Shown here one piece after another: positions 25,443 through 34,239 of a stretch of 52,506 nucleotides of DNA; within the stretch, counting starts at the first letter, position 1, and every line of letters starts with the position of its first letter. This DNA is from Virgibacillus sp. LDC-1 (GTDB lineage Bacteria > Bacillota > Bacilli > Bacillales > Amphibacillaceae): NCBI RefSeq assembly GCF_030137545.1, contig NZ_JARUVL010000013.1, forward strand, positions 24,976 through 77,481, given 5' to 3'. Made by a program: the position numbers and the translations under genes. The notes below the pieces were generated by a model, which was not told where the DNA came from, made no database searches, and saw only the letters and a list, made by a program, of their open reading frames with translations.

Positions 25443-25595
25443 AGTCGTAATTCACATAGAAACGTTAGACAGCTGCTATAATCTACGTGAAATGGAAAGC
25501 ATTCGTATATTAGGTTTCTTCTTTTACGTTCTCTGAACAGACGCTCGCGCTTGCTTCGTGGTAAAATAACAGGAAGCATATGTGAGGTGATTCGA

Positions 25596-25826
25596 ATGTA
25601 TTTAACAATAAAAGAGACGGCAGAGTATTTATCGATAGATGAAGCAAAAATTGAAAAACTCGTTCTTCAAGGACGTATTCGAGCAGTACATGATGGGAAG
25701 CAATATTTAATTAATCAAGCGCAATTTAAAACCCATTTTGAGCAGGTAGAAAAATACCGTGAAATGATCGAAGCCTATTTACGGGAGCCAATTCCTGAAG
25801 ATATTGATGTGAAAGATGAAGATTAA
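25596..25826 (+). CDS. Small helix-turn-helix (excisionase-type) DNA-binding protein
   Basis: 76 residues. It starts MYLTIKETAEYLSIDEAKIEKLVLQGRIRAVHDGKQYLIN, the HTH_17/excisionase MerR-like winged-helix pattern, then a helical acidic tail. Such proteins bind DNA but this one is in no recognisable mobile element. ATG at 25596 follows TGAGGTGAT. A longer frame from 25551 is not supported. Stand-alone gene; target unknown. Confidence 0.75.
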   Translation: MYLTIKETAEYLSIDEAKIEKLVLQGRIRAVHDGKQYLINQAQFKTHFEQVEKYREMIEAYLREPIPEDIDVKDED

Positions 25827-26007
25827 GAAGATACAGCTTACTGCTTTTTCCATAGCGGCTGACCTAAGAGAAGACTAACCCTCACAATGAACTTTTTTTA
25901 ATCCGATATGAAATTGGCTTCGTGCAATCGTTTGTGAAGTTGGATCATCTATATTAGGAAATCTTTAGGATTAAAATTTGAAAAAGCAAAAGTCCAGAGA
26001 TCATAAA

Positions 26008-26042
26008 ACCCGTGCACGGAACTTCTAGTTCAGTGCGCGGGT
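26008..26042 (-). terminator. Terminator of the cutC-P1 peptidase transcript, overlapping the cutC stop
   Basis: ACCCGTGCAC (26008-26017) pairs with GTGCGCGGGT (26033-26042), with an inner GAACT/AGTTC pair and a TCT loop. On the minus strand it is followed by TTTTATG. Its 5' arm is formed by the last codons of cutC, and the stop codon lies in the inner stem-loop. Confidence 0.7.
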
Positions 26043-26714
26043 AATTTTGTCTACATTTTCCTTACTTAAAGGGTTATTAAAGTCATGATTGATTCTGGCA
26101 GCCGAACCAACATGGTATTCCGATGCTCCAAGTTGGTTGTGAATCAATTCAATATTATTTGTGCTTATTCCGCTTCCTACTAAAATGGATGGTCCATCAA
26201 GCTCCTTGGAAAGCGCTATAAGATGTTTTAACTCTTCAATTGCTTCCTCAGCTTTTGGTTTTCCTCCAGAAGTAAGAATACGTTTAATGTTTTCCTTGTA
26301 TTTCGTTAATGTTTGGTAGGCTTTAGTTTGTGATTCCACTGCATCAAAGGCACGGTGAAAGGTTATATCAAAATCAGGTGCAAAGGAGATTACTTTATCG
26401 AGTAACGGTTCGTCAATTTCCCCTTCAGAAGTAATTGCTCCAAATACAATTCGATTTCCTCCAAGCTCGCGAATGATAGAGATGTCCTCTTTGATTGTTT
26501 TCCAGTCCTTTTCATCATACACAAATCCAAAGCTATGGGGACGAACCATGATTTGTACGGGAATCGTAACGGCTTGCAATACATTCTTAATCGTGCCGTA
26601 GCTTGGTGTGAGTCCGCCTTCTTGCATGGCACTGACGAGTTCGACGCGATCTGCACCTAGCTGCTGTGCTTGTAATGTATCTTCCTCATGAAGGGTAATG
26701 ATTTCTAATTTCAT
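26025..26714 (-). CDS. cutC: CutC-family protein
   Basis: 229 residues, a TIM-barrel CutC family protein. It starts MKLEIITLHEEDTLQAQQLGADRVELV, has GGLTPSYGTIKNVLQ and MVRPHSFGFVYDE, ITFHRAFDA in the middle and ILTSGGKPKAEE with a final EYHVGSAAR. The family was named for copper tolerance, but the role in Bacteria is unsettled. ATG at 26714 has GGAGCG upstream; an in-frame ATG at 26729 would place that site inside the gene. It follows the P1 peptidase by 21 bases, so they are probably one operon. Confidence 0.9.
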   Translation of the reverse strand: MKLEIITLHEEDTLQAQQLGADRVELVSAMQEGGLTPSYGTIKNVLQAVTIPVQIMVRPHSFGFVYDEKDWKTIKEDISIIRELGGNRIVFGAITSEGEIDEPLLDKVISFAPDFDITFHRAFDAVESQTKAYQTLTKYKENIKRILTSGGKPKAEEAIEELKHLIALSKELDGPSILVGSGISTNNIELIHNQLGASEYHVGSAARINHDFNNPLSKENVDKITRALN

Positions 26715-26735
26715 TCTGCAACGCTCCATTCTATG

Positions 26736-27716
26736 TTAATCGATTATTGGTGCTTTGGAAATAACTCTTCCTTTTCGTCCATAAGTTGTTTCTGCATAAT
26801 GTAATGAATTTATAACCGCTTCTTCTGTTGCTTCAATGACAGCTTGAAAGAGCTTGTTCATTATTGGATGGTCATCCCGGATAAACGAGTACGCTGTAAG
26901 AGGCATTTTCTCCGTATGTGCTTGGCGATTAGCGGTGGAAAATGCAATTGCAATATCACCACTTCCATTCGCAATCGTGCTTCCTGTTCTTCCTAACCCC
27001 GCTGTTGCACGTTTCGCAAGCCGTTTAAGCTGACGATCATATAAGGGTGCATCAGTTGCAACGATAATCATAATCGATCCATCAGGAGTTTCTATGTCAT
27101 TTGTTGCCCAATCTGCAAATAGTGCGTCCTCCCGATTACCAAAATTACTTAATACAAGACAACCGACTGTATATTGATCGACTATGCGCGAAGAAGAACC
27201 AATGCCTCCTTTATAACCGAAGCAAACCATTCCTTTTCCAGCACCGACTGCACCTTGCTCTACAGGACCACTAGCTGCGCGCTTAATTGCTTCGAAGGCA
27301 TGCTCACGTTGAACGGCCTGCAGTCGAATTGAATTTAAGTAACTATCATTGCACTCACCAACAACAATATTGATCGTGCTTGTTGTATCTCCTATTGTTT
27401 TATCCGCTTTCAGCATGTAATCAAGCGTCCCTTGTAAAACGGCTCCAACAGAAAATGTATTCGTTAGCATGATAGGAGATTCTAAAAGCCCTAGCTCATC
27501 CATTTGAACGAGACCTGTAGTCTTTCCGAAGCCGTTGATAACATGACAGCCAGCAGGTAGCTTTTCCTGAAAGGTGTTTCCTCCATGAGGAAGAATAGCA
27601 GTTACTCCGGTGCAAATAGTATTCGCTTCATCAATTTGTTCATATAATGTAACATGTCCTACGTTGACACCATGCACATCTGTAATGGCGTTATACGTTC
27701 CTTTTGTCAGCTTCAT
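26736..27716 (-). CDS. P1-family peptidase (DmpA/BapA-like N-terminal nucleophile aminopeptidase)
   Basis: 326 residues. It has the family start ITDVHGVNVGHVTL, GAVGAGKGMVCFGYKGGIG in the middle and PDGSIMIIVATDAPLYDRQL. By family analogy the enzyme is a self-cleaving Ntn hydrolase, cutting before the serine of DGSI (S214), which becomes the nucleophile. Substrates include beta-peptides and D- or L-amino acid amides. ATG at 27716 follows GGGGGG five bases upstream. The frame is open for 32 more codons upstream (to 27812), but that part does not resemble the family. Confidence 0.88.
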   Translation of the reverse strand: MKLTKGTYNAITDVHGVNVGHVTLYEQIDEANTICTGVTAILPHGGNTFQEKLPAGCHVINGFGKTTGLVQMDELGLLESPIMLTNTFSVGAVLQGTLDYMLKADKTIGDTTSTINIVVGECNDSYLNSIRLQAVQREHAFEAIKRAASGPVEQGAVGAGKGMVCFGYKGGIGSSSRIVDQYTVGCLVLSNFGNREDALFADWATNDIETPDGSIMIIVATDAPLYDRQLKRLAKRATAGLGRTGSTIANGSGDIAIAFSTANRQAHTEKMPLTAYSFIRDDHPIMNKLFQAVIEATEEAVINSLHYAETTYGRKGRVISKAPIID

Positions 27717-27987
27717 TGCATCCCCCCTATGAAAGGTATCAGGATCTAATACCTTTATTATAACAAAAGGTTGAAGTGGGGACATGCTTCTTTCATGAGG
27801 TTTTTGAGCCATTGACTCAATATCGTGATTAGGAAAAAGCTACCTTGTTATAGAGTTTAGGCAGGACGAGATGAACGTTTACCCTTTTGTTTTTCTGTAA
27901 GTAGAAAAAAATGGACCGCCTTTCATCAAATTTTCACATTGCTTCGCTATGCTGAAATACAGATGAGTAGGTAATGGAGGATGTCGA

Positions 27988-28635
27988 ATGGCAGCAATGT
28001 GGAAGTTAAGTGTGATTGGGATTATTATCGCAAGTTTATTAGCGGGTTTTATCTTTTATTATGTAACAAGTCTATCAGCAAAAAAAGAAAAGAAAAAACA
28101 AGCCGAAACAATACTTTCTCTTCTTATTAATTTTGTTATTTTTATTTGGGTAGGGAAGATCGTATTGAATATCGCTTTGTTTATAAAGGATCCACTTGTT
28201 ATATTAGCGTATCCAAGTGATTCCAAGGCTTTTTATTTTGCCATTTTAGCGATATGCGTACAGGTTGCTTATAAAGTAAAGCGGAAGCAATTAGATGGGT
28301 ATCTTTTAGTTACTTCATTTATTCCCATTTTTTTGTTCGGTTCGTTAACGTATGAGTTTATTCAAATGGTTTCACTTGGCGATGATATCGCCTTTAGTTA
28401 CATCGTGTTACTCGTTTTCTTAGTATTGCTGTATTTGTTGCTGCAAGGGAAAACAAGATGGATGACAGCTTCTTTTTTCGTCATGTTTCTATGGAGTATA
28501 GGAAAGCTACTTCTCTTGTTCTTCGAGCCTTATACGAGTGTTTTTGGATATATGTTACATCCGATTTTCTATGCGGTAAGCGCAATTTTGTTTTTAAGTG
28601 TATTGATAAGAGAATTTAAGAGGAGGTTGATATAG
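27988..28635 (+). CDS. Polytopic membrane protein of unknown function
   Basis: 215 residues with about six to seven hydrophobic segments and basic loops (SAKKEKKKQAE, KVKRKQLDG). First gene of a run with ccdA, a thioredoxin-like gene and a two-component system. The stop lies directly before the ccdA ATG, so they are translationally coupled. It may help the thiol/cytochrome maturation module, but nothing in the sequence shows this. ATG at 27988 has TGGAGGATG upstream. Confidence 0.7.
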   Translation: MAAMWKLSVIGIIIASLLAGFIFYYVTSLSAKKEKKKQAETILSLLINFVIFIWVGKIVLNIALFIKDPLVILAYPSDSKAFYFAILAICVQVAYKVKRKQLDGYLLVTSFIPIFLFGSLTYEFIQMVSLGDDIAFSYIVLLVFLVLLYLLLQGKTRWMTASFFVMFLWSIGKLLLLFFEPYTSVFGYMLHPIFYAVSAILFLSVLIREFKRRLI

Positions 28636-29379
28636 ATGGGTGCTGCGGCAGACATAACGATTTGGCTAGCATTTGGGGCAGGGGTTTTATCCTTTCTTTC
28701 TCCATGTACATTGCCTTTGTTTCCAGCGTATCTTTCGTATATTACTGGGATAAGTGTGAAAGAATTAGAACACAATAAAGCGATAAAGATTCGAAGTAAA
28801 TTAATGCTTCACTCGGTTTTCTTCTTAATCGGTGTTTCATCGGTTTTTATCGGCTTAGGTATCGGAATATCTTTTCTTGGACAATGGATTCAAGGCTTAC
28901 TAGCCGGCACAACAGGTATTTTCATTCAGCGAATTGCAGGGATTTTTATCATTGTAATGGGATTGTTTGTAGCAGGCTGGATTACGATTAAACCATTTAT
29001 GAAAGAAAAGCGCTGGAACATTCGTAAAAAACCGGCAGGCTATATTGGAACCACATTTGTAGGAATGGGCTTTGCTGCTGGATGGACTCCTTGTATTGGT
29101 CCAATCTTTGCATCCATTCTTGTTGTTGCGGCTACAAATCCTACGCAAGGAACCATTTATACACTAAGCTATGTACTTGGCTTTGCTGTGCCGTTTCTTG
29201 TTCTTTCATTTTTTCTTGGATCAACACGATGGATTGTTCGTCACAGTCAAAAAATCATGAAGGTTGGCGGAGCAATTATGATTGCAATGGGAGTGCTTTT
29301 ATTTACCGGACAAATGACACGGATTTCTAATTTCTTGTTACGCCTTGTGCAGGATACATGGCTAATGAACTTAGGTTGA
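28636..29379 (+). CDS. ccdA: Cytochrome c biogenesis protein CcdA
   Basis: 247 residues with six membrane helices. The two redox cysteines lie in the usual places: LSPCTLPLFPAYLSYI in helix 1 and GWTPCIGPIFASI in helix 4. CcdA moves electrons from cytoplasmic thioredoxin to extracytoplasmic thiol-disulfide proteins; the TlpA-like protein encoded next is the probable acceptor. ATG at 28636 follows the previous stop immediately and has AGGAGGTTGAT upstream. Confidence 0.92.
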   Translation: MGAAADITIWLAFGAGVLSFLSPCTLPLFPAYLSYITGISVKELEHNKAIKIRSKLMLHSVFFLIGVSSVFIGLGIGISFLGQWIQGLLAGTTGIFIQRIAGIFIIVMGLFVAGWITIKPFMKEKRWNIRKKPAGYIGTTFVGMGFAAGWTPCIGPIFASILVVAATNPTQGTIYTLSYVLGFAVPFLVLSFFLGSTRWIVRHSQKIMKVGGAIMIAMGVLLFTGQMTRISNFLLRLVQDTWLMNLG

Positions 29380-29396
29380 TGAATGGAGGGTTATAG

Positions 29397-29990
29397 ATGA
29401 AAAAAACGATTTTAATTGTTGTTATTGTAGGGATGTTTGCTTGGGCAGTGTATGATTTTACGATGGACAATCGAAAGTCTGCTTCCGAAAATGAAACCAC
29501 TGAACAGGAGGAAAAGCCATCTGCTGATCAAGCTGTGACAAAAGACCAAGAGACGGAGAAACCTAAAGTAGGTTTGGAAAAAGGAGACATTGCTCCAGAT
29601 TTTGAATTAAAAACACTCGATGGTGAATCGGTTAAGTTATCTGATTTTCGAGGCAAGCGTGTGATGCTCAACTTTTGGGCGACATGGTGTCCTCCTTGTC
29701 GAGCTGAAATGCCAGATATGCAAAAGTTTCATGAAAATAAAGATGTTGTCATCCTAGCTGTAAACCTGACAGATACCGAAAGTAGCAGGCAGGATGTACC
29801 TGATTTTACAAAGGATTTTGGTCTTACCTTCCGTATTTTAATGGATGAAGATCTGTCTGTTTCAACCACGTATCAAATACAGCCTATTCCAACATCGTTT
29901 TTAATAGATTCAAAAGGGATTATTCACAATAAGGCTTTTGGTGCATTAAATTATGAGCTCATGGTGCAGGAATTCGAAAAGATGAAATAA
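29397..29990 (+). CDS. Membrane-anchored thiol-disulfide oxidoreductase, TlpA/ResA-like
   Basis: 197 residues. An uncleaved N-terminal anchor (TILIVVIVGMFAWAVYDFTM), an acidic linker (about 25-60) and an AhpC-TSA/Redoxin domain. The active site is FWATWCPPCRAEMP. A cis-Pro element lies in IQPIPTSFLID. ResA/StoA-type proteins reduce apocytochrome c or spore-envelope disulfides outside the membrane. The preceding CcdA would keep it reduced. The pairing matches known CcdA-ResA systems, but no cytochrome gene is present here. Confidence 0.9.
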   Translation: MKKTILIVVIVGMFAWAVYDFTMDNRKSASENETTEQEEKPSADQAVTKDQETEKPKVGLEKGDIAPDFELKTLDGESVKLSDFRGKRVMLNFWATWCPPCRAEMPDMQKFHENKDVVILAVNLTDTESSRQDVPDFTKDFGLTFRILMDEDLSVSTTYQIQPIPTSFLIDSKGIIHNKAFGALNYELMVQEFEKMK

Positions 29991-30068
29991 AGTGCCTCTA
30001 TCGTATAAAATAAGAAGTGAGCAAGCTAGTCGAAGCTTAAGATAGTTTGCCTAGATGGGGGTCTTCTT

Positions 30069-30752
30069 ATGAAACAGACGATCTTAGTAGTAGAGGATGA
30101 CAAGATGATACGTGATCTTGTCCGTATCTACTTAGAAAGACAAGACTATGAAGTAATTGAAGCAAGCGATGGGGAAGAAGCAAAAACAGCTTTTTTAACT
30201 TATCATCCTTGCTTAATTATTTTAGACCGGATGCTTCCAAACATACCTGGAGAGCAGTTTTTAGAATGGCTGCAGGATCAGGAAAACAAAGATGTATCCG
30301 TCATTCTATTATCTGCAATGGCTCGTATTGATGATCGCATCGAAGGATTACGAATGGGAGCGGATGATTATATTACAAAGCCATTCGACCCGAATGAGCT
30401 TGTGGCACATGTGGAAGCAGTATTGCGTAGAACAGGGCAGTATTGTCAAAAAATTGTCCATGACGGCCTTTGTATTAAACCACGCAAAGGAGAGGTACTG
30501 TTGCATGATGCGCCAATTCATTTAACAAAGCATGAATTCAGTTTGTTGTATTATTTTATGCAGCATCCAAATGTTGTGCTGTCTCGAGAACAGCTCATGG
30601 ATGAGATATATCCATATGCCGAGCAGGATGTATCTGACCGTACGATTGATGCCCATATTAAAAAGCTGCGCCGAAAAATAGAAAACAATCCGTCGATGCC
30701 TGAGCGCATTCAAACGGTTCGAGGAATGGGGTATAAATTTGCCAGTAAATAA
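30069..30752 (+). CDS. Response regulator, OmpR/PhoB family
   Basis: 227 residues. Receiver domain with the acidic pocket D10/D11 and phosphoacceptor D53 (LIILDRMLP), and the lysine in YITKPFDP. The C-terminal OmpR-type winged helix (about 130-225) ends RTIDAHIKKLRRKIE ... TVRGMGYKFA. It overlaps the kinase gene by 14 bases. The location after ccdA and the thioredoxin-like gene suggests a response to envelope thiol state, but the target genes are unknown. Confidence 0.93.
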   Translation: MKQTILVVEDDKMIRDLVRIYLERQDYEVIEASDGEEAKTAFLTYHPCLIILDRMLPNIPGEQFLEWLQDQENKDVSVILLSAMARIDDRIEGLRMGADDYITKPFDPNELVAHVEAVLRRTGQYCQKIVHDGLCIKPRKGEVLLHDAPIHLTKHEFSLLYYFMQHPNVVLSREQLMDEIYPYAEQDVSDRTIDAHIKKLRRKIENNPSMPERIQTVRGMGYKFASK

Positions 30753-31833
30753 ACGGAGACATTCCATTATTCCAAAGGGATTTGTGTGGAGGCTGTCTGC
30801 GATAAATTTACTGGTCATTACAGCTGCGATCGGTATAAGTGGTTGGGCAGTGTATGATACGGCATGCTTTCTTGCGCAAGGAATTGGTAACCTTGATGTA
30901 CAAAGACAACGTCAATTTAATGCGACACTACTTCAATATGTATTAATATTTAGCGTTCTCTTTATCGTTATCGGAGGCGTGCTGCATTTTTATATGATTA
31001 ACAAGCTCATTGAACCAATTCGGCAGCTTATCGAATCTACAAAGCGAATGCGGCAAGGAGAATATCCAGCACCTGTAGAAAAAACAGGAAATGATGAGGT
31101 TGGGCAGCTTGTGCAGCATGTGAATGATTTATTTTTACAGTTGCAAACAAATGAGGCGCAACGAAAAAAGCTTGTAACCGATCTTTCCCATGAATTACGT
31201 ACGCCATTAGCGAACTTAAATGGATATTTACAAGCATTGGAGCAAGGGGTCATTCACGGAGATGAAAAGCTATTTAAATCCCTATATGAAGAATCAAAGC
31301 GACTAACCTCTATGGTAGAGCAATTAGAACTGCTGAAGGAATGGGATTACAAAAGTACAACTCTTTTTGTTGAGAAAAAATGGGTGAGCATGAAAGCGGA
31401 GATCGAGCGATGCTGTGCAATGTTTCAATATACGCTACAGCAACGGAATATTCCAATTGAAATCCATATTCAAGATAAAGACATGCTTGTACATATAGAA
31501 GGAATCCAGCAAATATTAAATAATTTACTTGAAAATGCGATCCATTATTATGATGGAGAAGGTCCAATTCAAATAACGGGTGAGTCTAGCAAGCATAGCT
31601 ATTATGTTGAAGTTGCCGGACCTGGAGCGCCTATTGCTATAGAGGATCAGGAGCGTATTTTTGATCGATTCTTCCGATCAGAACAAGCAAAACGAGACCA
31701 CCGTGCTGGCAGCGGTCTTGGGTTAGCTATTGCCAAGGAAATCGTTGTAATGCATGGTGGTACGATAGGTGTAAGGACAGAAGGAAACCAAAATCGATTT
31801 TGGTTTCGAATTCCACAAGACGAAGAAAGTTAA
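30739..31833 (+). CDS. Sensor histidine kinase with unusual G1 box
   Basis: 364 residues. Two membrane helices (about 18-43 and 64-87), a short outside loop, HAMP (about 88-135), the HisKA dimer helix with phosphoacceptor H151 (DLSHELRTP), N box ILNNLLENAIHYY and G2 box GSGLGLAIAKEI. The G1 box reads VAGPGAPIAIEDQERIFDRF: the usual D-x-G-x-G aspartate is absent, Val at that place. CusS-like kinases also lack it, so activity is possible. TTG at 30739 overlaps the response regulator and has GGAATGGGG upstream. Confidence 0.9.
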   Translation: MPVNKRRHSIIPKGFVWRLSAINLLVITAAIGISGWAVYDTACFLAQGIGNLDVQRQRQFNATLLQYVLIFSVLFIVIGGVLHFYMINKLIEPIRQLIESTKRMRQGEYPAPVEKTGNDEVGQLVQHVNDLFLQLQTNEAQRKKLVTDLSHELRTPLANLNGYLQALEQGVIHGDEKLFKSLYEESKRLTSMVEQLELLKEWDYKSTTLFVEKKWVSMKAEIERCCAMFQYTLQQRNIPIEIHIQDKDMLVHIEGIQQILNNLLENAIHYYDGEGPIQITGESSKHSYYVEVAGPGAPIAIEDQERIFDRFFRSEQAKRDHRAGSGLGLAIAKEIVVMHGGTIGVRTEGNQNRFWFRIPQDEES

Positions 31834-31867
31834 TTTCCCCAACGAAAGAAGTCATTTTGAATTGTTG

Positions 31868-31917
31868 AAAATCCGAGCTGATTCAAACGAATGTTGAATC
31901 ATAGTTCGGATTTTTCA
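31868..31917 (+). terminator. Terminator of the CcdA/two-component operon
   Basis: ATCCGAGCTGATTCAA pairs with TTGAATCATAGTTCGGAT, with a two-base bulge and a seven-base loop, followed by TTTTTC. Confidence 0.8.
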
Positions 31918-32023
31918 TGTGAGGGATTAAGAGATTGATTCATTTGCGATGAATTAATGGAAAAAAGCGCTGTTCTAAGATACACTAGAGTACGGATAGT
32001 TGGCAATGGGGGAGGATTTTAAC

Positions 32024-32200
32024 GTGAAATTTTACATATATCAAATTATAGGAATCGGTATTATATGGACAGGGATGGCTATCTTTTTTGATAAAATGGA
32101 TGAAATGAGTAAGTTAATATTTTATGTTGTGACATCCTGGTTACTATTTTTAATCGTACTGTTAGGAAAAAAAGTAGTAAGAGACAGGCGCAAGGATTAA
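32024..32200 (+). CDS. Small two-helix membrane protein
   Basis: 58 residues starting from GTG at 32024, which has GGGGGAGG eight bases upstream. Two hydrophobic spans (FYIYQIIGIGIIWTGMAIFF and LIFYVVTSWLLFLIVLL), a short acidic loop, and a basic end KKVVRDRRKD. An in-frame start at 32000 would lie before this binding site. No family recognised. Stand-alone between the two-component operon and the ABC-F gene. Confidence 0.6.
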   Translation: MKFYIYQIIGIGIIWTGMAIFFDKMDEMSKLIFYVVTSWLLFLIVLLGKKVVRDRRKD

Positions 32201-32244
32201 TGTATTTCGTAATGTAACTATTTTTAATAGAAGAAGGGAAACAT

Positions 32245-34131
32245 ATGCTTACAATTGAGAACCTGCAAAAAACGTACGGTGAAAAAACCTTGTTCGACCA
32301 GATTTCTTGTGTTATTAAGGAACAGGATCGAATCGGCTTAATTGGTGTTAATGGAACGGGAAAGTCGACCTTTTTAAAGGTGATTGCAGGGCTCGATTCG
32401 CCTGAATCCGGAACGGTTCATCATGCAAATGATTATCAGATTACGTATTTAGCACAGGAGCCAAGCTTGGATGCAACGCTTACCGTATTAGAGCAAATTT
32501 ATTACGGAGATTCCACCATTATGAAAACGATGCGTGCTTATGAAAGTGCGTTGCAGCAGTTATCACGCTTTCCAGAGAGCGAGGATGCACAACAAGAACT
32601 GCTTAAGCAGCAGCAACGAATGGATGAACAGGAAGCATGGGAAGCAAATACCGTAGCTAAAACGGTTTTAACAAAGCTAGGAATTATAAACTTTGATCAA
32701 AAAATAGCAGCACTTTCAGGCGGACAGCAGAAACGAGTAGCGATCGCGCGGGCATTAATTCAACCTGCTGATTTGCTTATTTTAGACGAGCCGACTAACC
32801 ATTTAGATAATGAAACGGTAGAGTGGCTGGAGAAGTATTTAACAGCTTATAATGGAGCCTTATTAATCGTAACGCATGATCGCTATTTCTTAAATCGTGT
32901 GACAAATCGTATTTTTGAGCTTGATAAGGGTAATTTATATAGTTATGAGGGCAATTATGAAGTGTTTTTAGAGAAAAAAGCAGAACGGGAAGCGTTGGAG
33001 CTAGCAAATGAACAAAAGCATGCCAATACGCTACGACGAGAATTAGCTTGGCTCAAGCGTGGAGCAAAGGCGCGGACTACAAAGCAAAAGGCTCGCATTG
33101 AACGAGTAACCGAAATGCAGGATAAAACGTTTGATACGAGAAAGTCCGAAATCGAGCTTGAAATCGGTTCGACTCGCTTAGGAAAAAAAGTACTCGAGCT
33201 AAAACAAATTAATAAATCCTTTGCAATGAAACGCTGTATTACTGATTTTAGCCAGCTCGTTGTACCTGGTGATCGAATCGGCATTATTGGTCCAAATGGG
33301 TCTGGTAAAACAACGTTACTTAATATAATGGCAGCCCGTTTAAGCCCTGATAGTGGAGAAGTGGAGATAGGTGAAACTGTAAAAATCGGCTATTATACGC
33401 AAGGAGAGCAAGAACTTGATGGTGATTTACGCATCATAGATTATATCAAGCAGGTTGCAGAGGTCATCTATACAAAGGATGGGCAAGTGGTTACCGCGGA
33501 ACAAATGCTGGAGCGGTTTCTTTTCTCACGCTCGGAGCAATGGACTTACATCCGACGGTTGTCTGGTGGTGAAAAGCGCCGGTTATATTTATTGAAAATA
33601 TTGATGACAGAGCCGAACGTACTCTTTTTGGATGAACCGACAAATGACCTAGATACGCAAACGCTCGGAGTGCTTGAGGATTATTTAAATCAATTTCCTG
33701 GCGTTGTCATTACGGTTTCTCATGATCGCTATTTTCTTGATCGTATCGTTGATCGCTTATTTGCTTTTACGGGTAATGGAACGATTGACGTTTTTTATGG
33801 TAATTATAGTGCGTATTTAGAACAGAGGCTGTTAGATGAAACCAAAATGGAAAAGAAACAAGCTTCCTCTTCAACGGAACGTCTTAAGCCTAAAAAGAAA
33901 AAGCTCTCCTATCATGAGAAGATCGAGTGGGAGCAAATTGAAGATGTAATTGCTGAGTTAGAAGATAAGGTAACCGAGCTTCAAGAAGGAATTATCGCTG
34001 CTGGGAGTGATTCCGAAAAAGTACAATCATTGTTTAAGGAACAACAAGAAACCGAACAAGAGCTAGAAGCAAAATTAACTCGATGGGAAGAACTTTCATT
34101 GCTTGTGGAGGAATTAGAAGGAAACAAGTAG
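32245..34131 (+). CDS. yfmR: ABC-F family ATPase, YfmR/Uup-like translation factor
   Basis: 628 residues, two ABC domains without membrane segments. First: Walker A GVNGTGKST, signature LSGGQQKR, Walker B LLILDEPTNHLD. The interdomain linker (about 240-320) is very basic, with LKRGAKARTTKQKARIERV, which inserts into the ribosome in ABC-F proteins. Second: GPNGSGKTT, LSGGEKRR, LFLDEPTNDLD. A C-terminal coiled coil (about 565-628) is typical of Uup/YfmR and binds nucleic acid or ribosome. Known role: relief of ribosome stalling. Followed by its own terminator. Confidence 0.9.
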   Translation: MLTIENLQKTYGEKTLFDQISCVIKEQDRIGLIGVNGTGKSTFLKVIAGLDSPESGTVHHANDYQITYLAQEPSLDATLTVLEQIYYGDSTIMKTMRAYESALQQLSRFPESEDAQQELLKQQQRMDEQEAWEANTVAKTVLTKLGIINFDQKIAALSGGQQKRVAIARALIQPADLLILDEPTNHLDNETVEWLEKYLTAYNGALLIVTHDRYFLNRVTNRIFELDKGNLYSYEGNYEVFLEKKAEREALELANEQKHANTLRRELAWLKRGAKARTTKQKARIERVTEMQDKTFDTRKSEIELEIGSTRLGKKVLELKQINKSFAMKRCITDFSQLVVPGDRIGIIGPNGSGKTTLLNIMAARLSPDSGEVEIGETVKIGYYTQGEQELDGDLRIIDYIKQVAEVIYTKDGQVVTAEQMLERFLFSRSEQWTYIRRLSGGEKRRLYLLKILMTEPNVLFLDEPTNDLDTQTLGVLEDYLNQFPGVVITVSHDRYFLDRIVDRLFAFTGNGTIDVFYGNYSAYLEQRLLDETKMEKKQASSSTERLKPKKKKLSYHEKIEWEQIEDVIAELEDKVTELQEGIIAAGSDSEKVQSLFKEQQETEQELEAKLTRWEELSLLVEELEGNK

Positions 34132-34133
34132 AA

Positions 34134-34172
34134 AGCAGGTTATTCCGGAACAGTGGAATAGCCTGTTTCGTT
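34134..34172 (+). terminator. Terminator of the ABC-F gene
   Basis: AGCAGGTTATTCC (34134-34146) pairs with GGAATAGCCTGTT (34155-34167), with G-U tolerance, then a T-rich tail (TCGTTTTCG). Confidence 0.7.
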
Positions 34173-34239
34173 TTCGTGGATGACGTAGAGTTAATAAGTA
34201 ATGTGAGCGGTTGTTTTGAATTAGAGGAGTTGACGATTG

